64,000 nucleotides of DNA from Melanopsichium pennsylvanicum. Taxonomy: Eukaryota; Basidiomycota; Ustilaginomycetes; Ustilaginales. The position numbers were made by a program, and so were the translations under genes. The DNA is taken from positions 1,488,001 through 1,552,000 of the forward strand of contig OAPG01000002.1 of NCBI GenBank assembly GCA_900208305.1. Reading direction: 5' to 3'. Below are positions 1-12,000 of this stretch, piece by piece (position 1 is the first letter of the stretch; the number at the start of each line of letters is the position of its first letter). The notes beneath the pieces are model-generated. The model saw only the letters and a program-made list of their open reading frames with translations. It made no database searches and was not told the DNA's origin.

Positions 1-1686
1 CCATCGAGACGGTCATCGACGTCAGATATCGGAGTCGAAACGTGATTAGGTGAGGGGCTAAAGATGCTCGAACGCGTCTAGCTGCTTTCGATAGGAATGA
101 GGCGGAGATTTTGCGCGGGTAAGCGCATTTGACGCAGATGAAGGACGTATGAGGCTGAACAAGCGAGTTGGTGGGGTGTACCCATATGAAGTCATCGAGC
201 CACTTGCGGTTTCTTGTAATACATGGCACGATTCCGATCATTGTGGGTCAAGTCAAACAATGAAGAGACGATATTTACAGTACAGTATGCACACATTGTT
301 ATCCTGTAGGGTAGCGTGTATACGGTATTAGAGTTGCTGCCAACGCCCACTCGACATAGAGACGTCGGCTTCAACAAACCATGCGGCTAACACTGTGAAT
401 ATGCGACTACTGTCTCTTCATATTCGTTTTGCCTCTCCCACCGTGGGCTGAGAATTAGAATGGGTATCACTCTCGAAACAAGCAGTGTCCGAGCTTGTCA
501 TTTTGAAATGCGCTCGGGCGTGTTGCTTCTTCTTCCGTTTCGTCTGTGCAGTATTTTCGAGCGGAGAATGTGAGTTTCTCACAATCCCCACCACGTCGAT
601 ACCGCAATCATGCCGCCACTTTAGAAACCAACGAAAATAAACTCATATCCCCCAGCAAAATAGTTTTTGTCGGAGACCGACCTTGTCGAGCTTCGTAATG
701 ATGTAGTAGCCATCCCAAATCGAAGAGCAAGATACTAGATGTAGTGCGATTTACCAGCACAGAAAGAGGCTACGGATGTTGATGCAACCGCGGTTGCCGG
801 TGTTGCCTACTGTTCAAGAAACATGCCGTTTCGATGGTGACGGTGACTACGCCTAGCAAGATCATCGTGTTTTGAATCGCAAGTCGTCCTCGAATGGCGT
901 TCGTCCTCGAAATCTTACCAGGATGGCACCATGCTCTACATCGTTGTACCCGGCTATTTTTCTTTGCTCAGTGTTCTCTTGAGCTCGAAGACAAGCCCAC
1001 ATTACTGTGATCACCATGTCGCTCGCCTACGAAACTGAAAGTTGATGAAGCGAGACGAAACGGCAATTGTCACGTTTTTGGTTTCAACCATCCGACAGCG
1101 ACCACCCGCCGGCCGCCCACCCACCCCTCACAAAAGATTCATTAAGCCACGCATCCAACTGATGCTTCTTTCACCTCCACGCTTCCTAGAGCGGAAGCTA
1201 TGTCCACATACTGTATGTATGTAGCGGCAGCCGGTACCTTCATCACCACATGAAAGCAAATGAGATTACGCGAAGTTTCGTTCGCCGTGCCCACCATGAC
1301 CACAACAACTCGGGTTCCGACTCAGAGCCTTTCTCGTCCCGTCAACCTTGCATCAATCGGCGTCCGGTGGCAACCGAAAGCAGAACTCGAACACAGACCA
1401 AATACAAAAGCAGGAGCAAGAGAAATAGTTTAACTTTAATAGGCAAGAATAAGAGCAAGGGGAGGGGAAAGGTTAAAGCGACAAGAGCGTAACCATTTCT
1501 GAGCCGACTAGCGCCGCAGCGAGTCTCAGCGCGATCTTTGTTTTGAACCTTCACCCAGCCCTCGCAAGCCCTCAACCAACCTATCGCCCATCTCTTTTTC
1601 GTATCTTCCGGCTCTGTTTGACTTTCCGTCCATTGTATTCTGTCTGGAGAAGACGCCGACAAAGGCTCGGTGTCATCCCCTTGACC
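1..1686. other. Intergenic / 5' leader region, no supported gene
   Basis: No convincing coding region or RNA gene is visible. Short open frames here (for example 1250-1492 +) are Lys/Arg-rich with no recognisable domain, and most start at non-ATG codons or lie antisense to the next gene. The last few hundred bases presumably hold the promoter and leader of the gene starting at 1687. Confidence 0.5.
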
Positions 1687-4455
1687 ATGTTCAATCAGAA
1701 ACAACCAAATGGAAGGCAAGCCGAGCCTATCAATCGCGGCATGCATCTTCCTTCTTTCAAGGACTTGGTAGCCTTCAGTAATGGCGACAGACATGCAGAT
1801 GCGCATCGGTCGAGTCAAAAGTCAAGACGATGGGATGGCATTGATGCCGCATTGCCTCTGCAAGGCGATCTTGACCAACCTAGCGTTCATGTCGATGTCA
1901 ACCGCATTTCTTACCAACATCACCGTCAGAACGAGCCTCAAGCCCATCGGCGTCCCAACCTTCGCGCGCGTCCGGAGGAGCAAGCTGCTCAAGACGATGG
2001 AGCGCGATATGAAGTCCGGATTGCAAGCCACTACCCCAAAGGACATGCCCATACCCACAGTGTACAGCGAGTGAGAACAGAAGGCCATCGTAATAATTCC
2101 ATAGCTTCGGGCAGGAGAAGTTGTGAAGTCGCAGAATACGAGGCTACCCAATCACAGCAAAATGAACTTCTGAACTCTTCACATTCAGGTGAACGGGTGC
2201 CGATATCTCATCCGATGAAAAGAACGTTGGACGGACATCCTCATATGGCTTCCAGGGAGGTCGTCAGAGAAATTATCAGGTCAGGCGGTTTGAACACCTC
2301 CAGCTCCACAGCACGTCACTTTGATGAAGAGACTCGACCTTTACCAACTCAGCCCATTCCAAGCCAAGGCTCGCGCGTCATGCCACGTTCGCAGCACGCG
2401 TTTGAGATGGAAATGCATCATCATCAAAACGAACAGAATAGCGTCAAGACGCTTGGGCGTGCGCCTAAGTCTAATCAAGTCCCGAGTCAGCAAAGACCAT
2501 TTTTGCACATGCAACCTTCACCAAGATTCCAGCCGCATCCGCTTGACTCGCCGCAGAAAGATTCGACTTTCCTATCAGGGCAGTTGCGTGGTGCGGGCAT
2601 GCCCTCGTTCCATTCCCAAGCCATCCCTCCGAAGGCGCTCAGATCTGGTGATCGAGGCAGAAAGTTCGACTATTCATGCGCTCGGCTCCCTGAAGAGCGA
2701 AGCCTTCCTTCGACTTCGAACTCGATGCGAATCCTTCCATCGGCTAGGGACTCGCCCCAGAGTAGGCCAGGCTCATCTCAAGCGACAGCCGCTTCTAGGA
2801 TGCAAGAGTCTCGAGGACCTAGGATCCCCTCCTGTTCTGAGCAAGCCATCGAGCAAAGAAGACATGCTCTTCAGCATCACCTCACGCGAGAAGATCGTCA
2901 AGGCTACTCAGCCGCTCTAGGCGAGGAGCGACCGGCAATGCTTCCTTTCCCTTTAAAAGACGAGACGAAACATTGCAAGGACGCAAATGGAACACCCACG
3001 CATGGGTCTACCTCTTCGACGGTCTTGAGACAAAGCAGCTCGACGTCTTTGCGAAGTGAAGCACGTTCGTCTCAGGCCGCTTCATCATTTCGAGAAAGTC
3101 ATTCTCAGCCTCGCTCGTCTCCCGCGCTGCCGCTGCAACACGTATTAAGCTCCGATCAAAATGCTTCGAGTGATGTTGTATATGTTGGTCAGCGCTCAAC
3201 TGCATACGGAATACGCTCAGAGCGATCTTATAGCACGGTACAGGCATCTCCACATGCATTCGTCGGCCAACACGAACAAAGTGACCCCTCCAGGTCCTCT
3301 CCCGAAATCGTTCAGCAACGGGTGTGGCCAAGACAACAACTTCATCGCAGTGACATCGAGGAAGGACGACTTGGCTGTACCATATCTCAACACCAGTTTC
3401 AAACTCACGATTCCTACGTCCAGAAGGTTCATTCAAGCGTTAAAGACAATGCTGAAGAGTATAGACGGAATCTACATCCAGAAGTACAAAAGCAGATGGC
3501 ACCTCGATCTGAGAGCATGATACTGCCTTCGCGCTCTGCGCGAGGCGAGGATCGCCGACCGATGATCGCGCCTGCTGGTTCCTCACGACAGAAACCAAGA
3601 CATGATAACGAGCGAGTGTACTGCATCGAGCCCAGAATCATTTTTGAGACGCTTTCGCCTAGGACAACAGTGGCCAACGCAACGAAGAGTGCCCAGCTTT
3701 CTTACCAGCAACGCGATCAATTGTCCGAGGAGAAAAAACGAATGCCTGCTGCTCAAGGCCGTCATCAAGAAATTGTGCAGAGATTTACAAATGGACAGCA
3801 CCACGAAGATCCAAGTTACAAGGCATCTTCATACCGCACTGAACATGCACAGCCTACGCGATCCTCTGTAGATGGACCGAATACGTCACCTACCGCTCAT
3901 CAGAGCGTCTCCGGTAGTGTTCACCGAAACGATACGACATACCGATATTTAGATAGAAGCTGCAAAGGTGATGATCTGCACCTGGTTTATCACGCAACAC
4001 AACAGCTAGGCCAGCATGATCCGCAACACCGTTTATATCAAGGGTCCATCCATCGAGAGCCTCCTTCCGCCCAGATCTCCCGCCTGCAGCTTCGTCAGGT
4101 TTCATCATCACCCCATCACAACAAACCTTCCAATGCTCCCCACTTTCAGCATCCGGTCCTTGATTCACAACACTCCCAGTCCTCATCGACATTCATGTCT
4201 GCACCTTCACGACCTCTTAAGCGTGCCAGAGCAGGTTCTGATACTTCTCTTGTGCTTAAGACATCGCGCTGTGCTGTTGAGATGGATGCTCTTGCTTCAA
4301 CTCATCTTGTTTCAACGAAAAAAGAGTCGCAAACACAATTTTTGGAGGAGAAGCACAGGCAGGTTTTGGAGAGATCAGCGAGATCAGATCGCGAAGCGAC
4401 TGAGGGGTTTTCTGAAGCCTCAAAACTGGTTGAAGGAAAGAATAATGGCGGATAA
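1687..4455 (+). CDS. Large disordered Ser/Gln/His/Arg-rich protein, unknown function
   Basis: Single open frame of 922 residues from the ATG at 1687. The frame stays open upstream to 1543, but only from a TTG codon, so 1687 is the first ATG. I do not recognise the protein. It is low-complexity throughout, rich in Ser, Gln, His, Arg and Pro, with no visible globular domain, signal peptide or membrane segment. Near the C-terminus a basic PLKRAR motif could be a nuclear localisation signal, and the last 60 residues are charged and may form a short helix. Such composition is common in smut regulatory proteins, but a regulatory role is only a guess. It converges with the gene at 4651-7476, whose stop is about 195 bases away. 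Internal introns cannot be excluded. Confidence 0.75.
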   Translation: MFNQKQPNGRQAEPINRGMHLPSFKDLVAFSNGDRHADAHRSSQKSRRWDGIDAALPLQGDLDQPSVHVDVNRISYQHHRQNEPQAHRRPNLRARPEEQAAQDDGARYEVRIASHYPKGHAHTHSVQRVRTEGHRNNSIASGRRSCEVAEYEATQSQQNELLNSSHSGERVPISHPMKRTLDGHPHMASREVVREIIRSGGLNTSSSTARHFDEETRPLPTQPIPSQGSRVMPRSQHAFEMEMHHHQNEQNSVKTLGRAPKSNQVPSQQRPFLHMQPSPRFQPHPLDSPQKDSTFLSGQLRGAGMPSFHSQAIPPKALRSGDRGRKFDYSCARLPEERSLPSTSNSMRILPSARDSPQSRPGSSQATAASRMQESRGPRIPSCSEQAIEQRRHALQHHLTREDRQGYSAALGEERPAMLPFPLKDETKHCKDANGTPTHGSTSSTVLRQSSSTSLRSEARSSQAASSFRESHSQPRSSPALPLQHVLSSDQNASSDVVYVGQRSTAYGIRSERSYSTVQASPHAFVGQHEQSDPSRSSPEIVQQRVWPRQQLHRSDIEEGRLGCTISQHQFQTHDSYVQKVHSSVKDNAEEYRRNLHPEVQKQMAPRSESMILPSRSARGEDRRPMIAPAGSSRQKPRHDNERVYCIEPRIIFETLSPRTTVANATKSAQLSYQQRDQLSEEKKRMPAAQGRHQEIVQRFTNGQHHEDPSYKASSYRTEHAQPTRSSVDGPNTSPTAHQSVSGSVHRNDTTYRYLDRSCKGDDLHLVYHATQQLGQHDPQHRLYQGSIHREPPSAQISRLQLRQVSSSPHHNKPSNAPHFQHPVLDSQHSQSSSTFMSAPSRPLKRARAGSDTSLVLKTSRCAVEMDALASTHLVSTKKESQTQFLEEKHRQVLERSARSDREATEGFSEASKLVEGKNNGG

Positions 4456-4650
4456 AGCGTGTTAGGAAGCGGTCAAGGGCGTGCTGCTTTGATCTCACCT
4501 TTAAGCTTTCCAATGAGAAAGATGAACAGGTAACCTGACTGTAAATGTTACGCACAAAGTGTGGTTTTTTTTAAAACCCTTTGCATTGAGACAAGCCGAA
4601 ACTTTTCGGCAACAGTTGTGTGTTCTAGATGTGAATGTCCAGAGAGCGAT

Positions 4651-7476
4651 TTACAAAGCAAGGCCGTACACCACTCCATTCGTCACACCTATTGATCCAG
4701 AAATGACGACGTCGCTACCCTCTCCATGTTCGAATGCAGATTTTTTATTCTGCGTTTCTGTCTCATCCGAACTACCGCTCAAGTTGTCTTTGCCAGATTT
4801 TAAGGGTGACAAGAACGAAAGAAGGGAGTCAAACTTTTCAGCCGAATTAATGGCGGTGGGTCTTACGGGAGTGATTGCACTCATTGCTGACAAGGGTGTT
4901 TTTGGTTGATGAGTCTCTTGATGGTCGAATACTAACCCTGGAGTGTCGATTAGGGGCGGTGTTGATGAAGCTTGCCATTCTAGTTCGGATACGTTATTGG
5001 ATGAGATCACCGCAACATGACGGTGCTGGTTTGATGGAGCAACAACCAAATGATTATGTGGTTGACTTTTACTTGATCCATGCTGGTGGTTACGAAGCGG
5101 CGTAGTATTGAGCGCAGAGACTGAAGTGCTATTAGATCGCACGAAAGAACGCTTGGGAAAAAGTACACTGCTCGCACAACCAATAGCATCAGTATCAGTG
5201 TCAACACCATGTTCGACGACAGGTGCGCTCTCGGGCACGGGTAACTCGGGCAAAGGTGTAGCTGGAGGAGGACAAGGTGGAGGCGAAATCACAAGGTTGG
5301 TAGAAGATTGCGAAACGAATTGTGTCCGACTCAACTTCTTCCTCAAAGGTGAGTTGTAAGGTCCTACCACCACGGCTTCGTCGCTTTTGTTGTTGTTGAT
5401 AGCGATACTGATAGGCGGTTTTGCACGACGCTGTCGAAGCGATCCAAGCTGACCACCGTTGGCGGAGCCTTTGTTGGCAGCCGTGGTCATTACCAAAAGG
5501 GAGCTACTAAGCATGTGTCGCAATCCTCCTTCTTTCTTGTCACGATCTACACTGTCGTTAGGGGCGAGATAAGGAAATCTGCCATCGTCATCAAATTTGC
5601 CGTCCAAATGAGAGTCCGAGGAGGTGCTCGTCCAGTTCTTGATTCGCAGAGCTCCATACTGTTGCACTAGATTGTCTTGGCTTTCTTCCATTGCGCTGAT
5701 CCTTGGCTTTCGGTCCATATCGTTGGCGTATGGCACATCTCCCACCAGAGGATCCCTCGTCCACCTCTGCGGAACCTCCTCTGCAACGGGCGAGGCTGCC
5801 TTCGTCCCTACATTCGCTGATTGATGCGAATGGTGAAGAGGCTGCGGGTATGCTAGACCTTTGAAGATAGGTTCTCGAGAACGACGACTTTCATGGTAGT
5901 CTGTCGGGGAATATGGATCAGCTGAGGGAGGTGCAATCTGACGCAGATGGTTACGCACTTGAATGTGCTGCTGAAGCACTAACAACGAAGCCATACTACC
6001 CTCGGACGAACTTCTTGCTCTACTTGCCAACGATCTTTCCCAGCTGCTACGCATTCGGCTTCTTTTCGAACTATTGAACGAGGTATTGAGATGCTGCCCA
6101 AGAGAGAGAGGGTAAGACGACACTGCGTCTGACTGCTCTGCAAATGCTGATTGGGAAGGTAGGTCGGGGGTAAGGAGGATTTCTACGCTCTCGGTGTCAA
6201 GAACAGTCGGACAATGCGGATACGAAACTCCAGAGGGAAAGGGTGGGGCAGAGGTGCAGTAAGAGTTCGTAGGGGAAGCAGATGGCGAGGGATGGGAGAG
6301 GAGGTAGGTGGACCGCATCTCGCCCTCTTTTCGTCTAGACATCCTTCTCAATCCGTGTCCGTGGGCGTGCTGATGTCCGGCAGAGTACCTCCTTTGATCC
6401 GTATCAGTGACCAGGCAAGCTTGGACTGGCAAGATTGCACCGCTTCCACTGCAAGTCCTCACCCTTTCGTTGTTGAATGGCGCAACGAGGTCTCGATCCG
6501 AATCGCTGCCTGTGGGATTATGAGCGGGGTCGCCTAAGTTCGGACACAAATCAAGGCCGATGAGGTTCTTAATGTGGTGAGTGTAAGATTGAGAATCTGA
6601 CCTCGTTGTTCTGCGCAAACGAGGCAGCGATGCGGGAGCTCGAGGATGAGCACCGTCCGAATCAAGGTTGGTATTATCGTGCAAACTCGTTGTTACTGCG
6701 ACCTCTTCTCCTTTAGCTGGTCCAGCTTTCTTTTGATCTGTGCTGGCTGGGATGAACAAACCAAGCTGATTTTGGACTTCGATCTCGTCGCTCGGCGACT
6801 CGTCAAAGTTTGTTCCGGATAAACTATCCGGTATTGACCAAATTCTCTTCTTCTCCTGGACAGCGGCTTGAACAAACAGAGATGCTGGGATTGGCTTGCG
6901 CTTTAGCACCTTCCCTATTGGCACCGGGAGAACTTCTTCTGCTTGCAGCTGGAGCGGAGTAGGACGAGGTGGAGAGGGGTATAGCGGTTTCCCCGGAGGA
7001 TGTACTTTTGATACACTTTGATTCCGGCTGTCGTTTTGCCTCAAGTCTGTGATGAAGGCTGGAGGTGAGAGCGAATAGCTTCTCTCACGATGGTTACTGT
7101 CAATAGACGTTTTGTTGAATCGTGAAAGTGGTGAATGACCGGGCGACTCTGGGAAAGTCTCCAGTGCCTCTAATTCCTCGTCGTTATCGTGCGGGGATGG
7201 CGAAGGGCCGTAGCCGAGCTGGACACCGACAGAGCGATCTCTGAAAGCTTCGACTGGATCGTCTTTGACGGTTTCTAGAAGCGCAAGGGGTATGGGCAGC
7301 CGTTGTAACGGACGTCTGGGAAAACGATTTGGCGGCTTGACACTGTGCGAGAAGGTATTCACAGCAGTTGGAGCGTCAGATGATCCCAGAGACGCTTCTG
7401 AAGATTCGAGATGGCGATACGTCGAAGGCGCGATGGTAACATCGTCGGAGATAGTGACCAGAGAGGATAGGGACAT
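4651..7476 (-). CDS. Large Ser/Pro-rich disordered protein, unknown function
   Basis: Single open frame of 941 residues from an ATG at 7474-7476 (minus strand). No known domain is recognised. The sequence is Ser/Pro/Arg-rich with many SP and TP pairs that could be proline-directed phosphorylation sites, plus short repeated Pro runs (PPPCPPPATP near residue 740). Basic clusters such as RRMSRRK could be localisation signals. No signal peptide or membrane helix is seen. The length and steady reading frame support a real gene; the function is unknown. It converges with the plus-strand gene ending at 4455. Confidence 0.75.
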   Translation of the reverse strand: MSLSSLVTISDDVTIAPSTYRHLESSEASLGSSDAPTAVNTFSHSVKPPNRFPRRPLQRLPIPLALLETVKDDPVEAFRDRSVGVQLGYGPSPSPHDNDEELEALETFPESPGHSPLSRFNKTSIDSNHRERSYSLSPPAFITDLRQNDSRNQSVSKVHPPGKPLYPSPPRPTPLQLQAEEVLPVPIGKVLKRKPIPASLFVQAAVQEKKRIWSIPDSLSGTNFDESPSDEIEVQNQLGLFIPASTDQKKAGPAKGEEVAVTTSLHDNTNLDSDGAHPRAPASLPRLRRTTRSDSQSYTHHIKNLIGLDLCPNLGDPAHNPTGSDSDRDLVAPFNNERVRTCSGSGAILPVQACLVTDTDQRRYSAGHQHAHGHGLRRMSRRKEGEMRSTYLLSHPSPSASPTNSYCTSAPPFPSGVSYPHCPTVLDTESVEILLTPDLPSQSAFAEQSDAVSSYPLSLGQHLNTSFNSSKRSRMRSSWERSLASRARSSSEGSMASLLVLQQHIQVRNHLRQIAPPSADPYSPTDYHESRRSREPIFKGLAYPQPLHHSHQSANVGTKAASPVAEEVPQRWTRDPLVGDVPYANDMDRKPRISAMEESQDNLVQQYGALRIKNWTSTSSDSHLDGKFDDDGRFPYLAPNDSVDRDKKEGGLRHMLSSSLLVMTTAANKGSANGGQLGSLRQRRAKPPISIAINNNKSDEAVVVGPYNSPLRKKLSRTQFVSQSSTNLVISPPPCPPPATPLPELPVPESAPVVEHGVDTDTDAIGCASSVLFPKRSFVRSNSTSVSALNTTPLRNHQHGSSKSQPHNHLVVAPSNQHRHVAVISSNNVSELEWQASSTPPLIDTPGLVFDHQETHQPKTPLSAMSAITPVRPTAINSAEKFDSLLSFLSPLKSGKDNLSGSSDETETQNKKSAFEHGEGSDVVISGSIGVTNGVVYGLAL

Positions 7477-9046
7477 GTCAGACGTCCAAGCGCGATGTTG
7501 AGGTCGAGCGTTTATGGTCGAGGAAGTATCAGGATCGTAATGTTAGATATGTGCAAGAGAACGAGAAGACAGATTGCTGTGTCAGAAGGTTGTTGTTGCT
7601 TATGAACAAGATGTAACGTGTGAGGAAGATCGGGTCGAGGGCGTGGCAAGATGTCTCGGCGTGAGATGTTGTGAATACGTCAAGACAGGTTTCTGAGACT
7701 GAGTCATGGATTTGAGTTGCCTCTTCTGATCATCAGAGCAGCTTCGAAGCCGGCTCAGCTGCTTCTGTCTCACTTCTAGCATTCTGTGAGGAAATTTCAT
7801 GCTGTAATGGGACCAAGCTCCCAGTCAAGGACAGGATGGGCTAACGTGCACGATCGGCGCCTGAGATGAGCCAAGGACCGTTTTGGACTGGCATTGCTTC
7901 ATGTGTCAGCCTTTCCCTGCACCCATACCCTTGTCAGCTGCCTGCCACTCCTTGACTTCCCTGACGGGACGGCTAAAAATTACTCACCCGATGGAAAGCC
8001 TGCTTGATGCGATGATGGGTCGTGAGAACCAGAAGCGTAGGACGGGATGTCTCAGTGCTGTTTCTGCCGCAGCCTATCGCGCGTGGAACACGAATGCGGC
8101 GTTACTCTTGCCTTGTCTCAAGACCAAGAAGATCAAGAAAGTCGGATGAAGAGTGAAACAGAACCAAATTTGCCCAAGTATAAGGAAGAGAAGGAAGCAA
8201 GGAAGGTGGTAGGGACCGCTTCCGTCAGACAATGAGGAGTAGAAAACCTTAATTGACAACCAAATTCCAGACTATGTTTCTCGTCAAAGCTACATTGTGC
8301 TGCTTCGCATCCCCATGTATAAAGGACGTTCCTCGCTCAACATCGGATCTTTCTGTGGCGCTCCATCCAAATCCAGATCTACACTCATACATCATGAATG
8401 AGATCGCAGAAGACAGGCGAGCGAGAATGCCACCCGCCTGCTCGAATCAAGGACCAAGGGCACGGTCTATCTCAGACATCTGCAATGCACCGCATAAACC
8501 AAAAGGTAACGGTTCGAGCAGCAGGCAGAAGCGAAGGAGCGCAACTTAGAATGTCACTTGAATAGTACAGATTTGCTGCACCAATCCGGCTGAGCTTGAC
8601 AAGGGCCTGTGAGAAGAGGAAACATTGCAGTGATGACCAAGGAAGAGGGATCAAAAGCGAGCGAACGGTTGGATGTGGGAGAGAGATGGGAAGTGGGAAT
8701 GGGAAGAATGCAGCTCGCATAACTCGACAGATTGTTTCGGCATGTCACTTGCATATCATAGATCGGACCCTCACGCTGTTCTCCCGCTCTGAAAAATTGA
8801 AATTGGGCTCATCCCCGATTTCCCAGTTAGCTTTTCCCGATGTACCCACACCCGTGCCCATGCTCATACCTACGCCCAGACGCTGGGTGGTGCAAAGATA
8901 CTTAACAAAAGTGTGAGAGAACTATGGATACAGTAGAAACGAGTCAGATTGGCATTGGGCCGCAAGTCTAAGTTCGGCGGACCTAGACAGCGTATCGAAA
9001 GAGGGAATGGAATCTGAAAGGGGGTCAAGTAGTAAATAGTACTTTT
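7477..9046. other. Intergenic region with a possible tiny gene
   Basis: This stretch lies between the start of the minus-strand gene at 7476 and the stop of the minus-strand Axl2-like gene at 9047. It probably holds the promoter and long leader of the first and the 3' UTR of the second. A TATA-like site at 8318-8324 (+) lies about 75 bases before an ATG at 8394 that opens a 51-codon frame ending at 8549 (see Findings). Nothing else is recognisable. Confidence 0.4.
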
Positions 9047-12000
9047 CTAGAGATAGTTGCCCTTTTCATTTCCTCCAGGCGTGCTAGGCGCGACCTTTTG
9101 GATGTTGAGCACGATGATAGCCGCAACCTCGTCCTCAGCCCCTGCTGTGCCAATGTGGCTGTTCCCGTTAGAAGCGTTGCTACCGTTTCTAGCGTGTCCG
9201 TGACTCGCCCTATTTCCGAACTTACTCGGGCTGTTGTTCGGACTGGGGCTCGGCGGTGCACCGCCGGTCGGCCTAGCAAGGATCGCCAGCTTCAGACTGA
9301 GCGGTGTAGGTCCAAACTTCGGAGGAACAGTGCCTGACAGTTCCTGCATGCGATCATCCCAGCGAAGCCACCGGAGAAATTCAGGCCAGGTGTTATAGTA
9401 CTCGAAGTACTTTTCGTCTTGTAGGACGGGATGGTAGGAGAGTTTGCGCCCAGAACGCTTGCCGGGGGAACCGGGAGCACCGCCGACCATGGGTGGGGCG
9501 GCAGTACCAGACAGAGCCGAGACTCGAAGGAGCTCGCCGGGGCGCGCAGTGATGGCATGTGAGCGGATGTGGGACCATGGGGTAGCTCCATCGACGGGCG
9601 CGTCAGATGAGCGAGTCGATGAGCGAGAACGGCGGTGGGAGCTCGACGAAGTGGGATTGTGCCCAAGGCGAACGCGAGAGGGAGTGGTGCTTGATTGCGG
9701 GGTCTGGAAAATTCCTGCCCCACCACGAGAGGCGGGCGAGTTTGCGGACCAAGGGCGTGGGACGCCAACAGAAGTAGTTGTGGCAGATTCAGCTGAGGTG
9801 TGGACAGCTCGCAAAGGTGTCTGAGGATTGGCGATGCTGGTGCGGCTAGACGCACCAGGAACAATTGGCGAAGCAGGTATTGGGCCTGTTGATTGTCTCA
9901 CCGCTCGCACTGTTGGGACTTGTTGCTCGTCTTCGCCGCTCTTCTGATTGCTAGCCCGATGAGGTGTATCATAGCTGGCCACCGACGGATTAGTCGGCTT
10001 CACCCAGCTGTGCCGGCTACCTTCGAACCTAACCGCGCTTGTCTCCGCACCAGCCAGATCAGGCACGTAACTCGCTGCCGAATTCCTCTTTGTGTTCTCT
10101 GCAGTCGTTCTATCCATCGCTGCAACACCAGGATCGTCCTCGGCATCTTCAAAGGGGTCATCTTCATCCACCACCACATGGCTCGAGGATCCACTCCTCT
10201 TGGTGTCCATCGAGCCACCTCTCGGAGTCTGATGCATGTAGTTCTCGAGATGCTGCGAAAGATTACGTTGACCTTGCTGAATGCTGACCTGCTGAGGTGC
10301 TGGGACGGTTCCTGATGCCTCGACGCTCACTTTGCGTGCATAGCCCACAACCGCCTCATCCAAATCCACGGATCCTCCAACTCTGGCTCGGTTGTGACCT
10401 GCGCTAGCGACGGTTGCATTCGATAGACGAGCGTCTCTTAACCTGTCTTTGACAATATCATCGTCTCGCTCAGGCGAGCTCTCGAAACCTGCCTGAAGAT
10501 TGAAAGCGGGCGAAGTGCTGATGTGTGCATTCCTGTGTCGCATCGGAGCAGAGACGAGTGTACGGCGAACGGGGACTTCGAGTGGAGAGTCGAGGCTGAG
10601 ACTTTCAGTGCGGAGCGCTGCGCTTCGTCGTCGTTCGGGAGTGCTGGGCGCCACGGCGTTGCTGACGCCTCGATCCGTCGTGTCATCGTAGAAGAGATTC
10701 GATTCCCAGCTGCTGCGTGCGGCAAGGCTATGCGAAGTGGTCATCTGAGAAAGATTGTGTTCGACCATGCCTTCCAGTCCAAGCCCGATCGATGTTGGTC
10801 GAACCACGTCGGCTTCGTTCACGGCCTGTCCAAGTTCCATGCTGAGCTCATCAGCCTCAGCGGGGTAGGGATGGGCAGCTTTAGCGGCAAGGCTGTTGAT
10901 GGATCGGTTTGACTTTGAGGCTCTGGGTGCACGGCTGAAAAGATTCAGGACTGAGCTTCTCTTGGGCTTCTCCATCGCCAGTGGGGAGGGGTTAGTTATC
11001 GTGAATGCCGGAGCTGGAATAATTACGCGCGCTGTGCTGTCTTTTGAAGCAGCGTTTGCCATCGTCACAACCATCTGACGAGGGTTGCCATGGCCTTCAT
11101 CGGAAGGAGCAAGCGTCATAGCATCTGAGAAGGGCGATCGATCAGCTTTCGTTCCAGCGCCTAAAGCAGAGTGCGGGTCAAGGTAAGGACTAGCCTCTTC
11201 GTCATCCTTTTTGCCTTTGCGGAGCTTCTCGCTGCCTGGGCCAAGACTTGCCCATCCAAATCGAGGCGACCTTTCGTCAACAATTGTGCGGTCGTCATCG
11301 CCATGGTCATCGTTTGACTTTTCACCGTCGGATCGGCTATCTTCAGGATACCCTCGGAAATGGCGATCTTCAGCTGCACAGTAGCGTCGACAGCACATCA
11401 TGAGCAAAATCAGCATAACTAGCCCGCCGACTCCTCCCAAGGAAGCCGCAAGGGCAAATTTGGCTTTGCTACTCAGACCATTTCCTGAGCCAGACGAGGC
11501 TTCAGATGAAGCAAATCCGTTCGTGGAGGTCACGCTCGAAGCGTTGGACGACGCCGACGAGCTACGACTCGACGCGGGAAGCGGCGTGGGCGATGACAAG
11601 GAAGCTATGGGATTGACGGTAAACGATTGTGTTGAGATGCTACGGTAATTGCTTGATTCCATCGTCTCGAGGGAAAGCTGCACCCGAACGGGCTCTGCGC
11701 TCTTCTTAGGCGGGGTTCCTGAGAGAAGAAAAGTGTTGGGATCAAAGCGGATCCACTCGCTCGCTGAGGGTGGATCGAGGGTCAGCTGTGGTGGAGTTGG
11801 GCTCTGTCGGACGTACTGACCGAGCTGGACCTGAAACATGTTGCCTGGCACAACGTTGATATCGGGTAGAGGCAACGTCGAAAAGGAAGACTGAAACACA
11901 GTGATGTGAGCAGAGGCTGGTACGGATGCGCCGTCCACATTCATCGAGCTGACCAAGGTGAGTGGTACGGTGATTGACACAGGTCCGTTCACAGTCATAT

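Noticed and set aside
1543..1686. N-terminal extension of the gene at 1687 to a TTG codon
   Set aside because: TTG starts are not used routinely in fungal nuclear genes and no ATG lies upstream in frame. The same reasoning was applied to the GTG or TTG extensions of the AXL2-like, RPN12, polymerase iota, NUP42, SKI8 and copy D genes.
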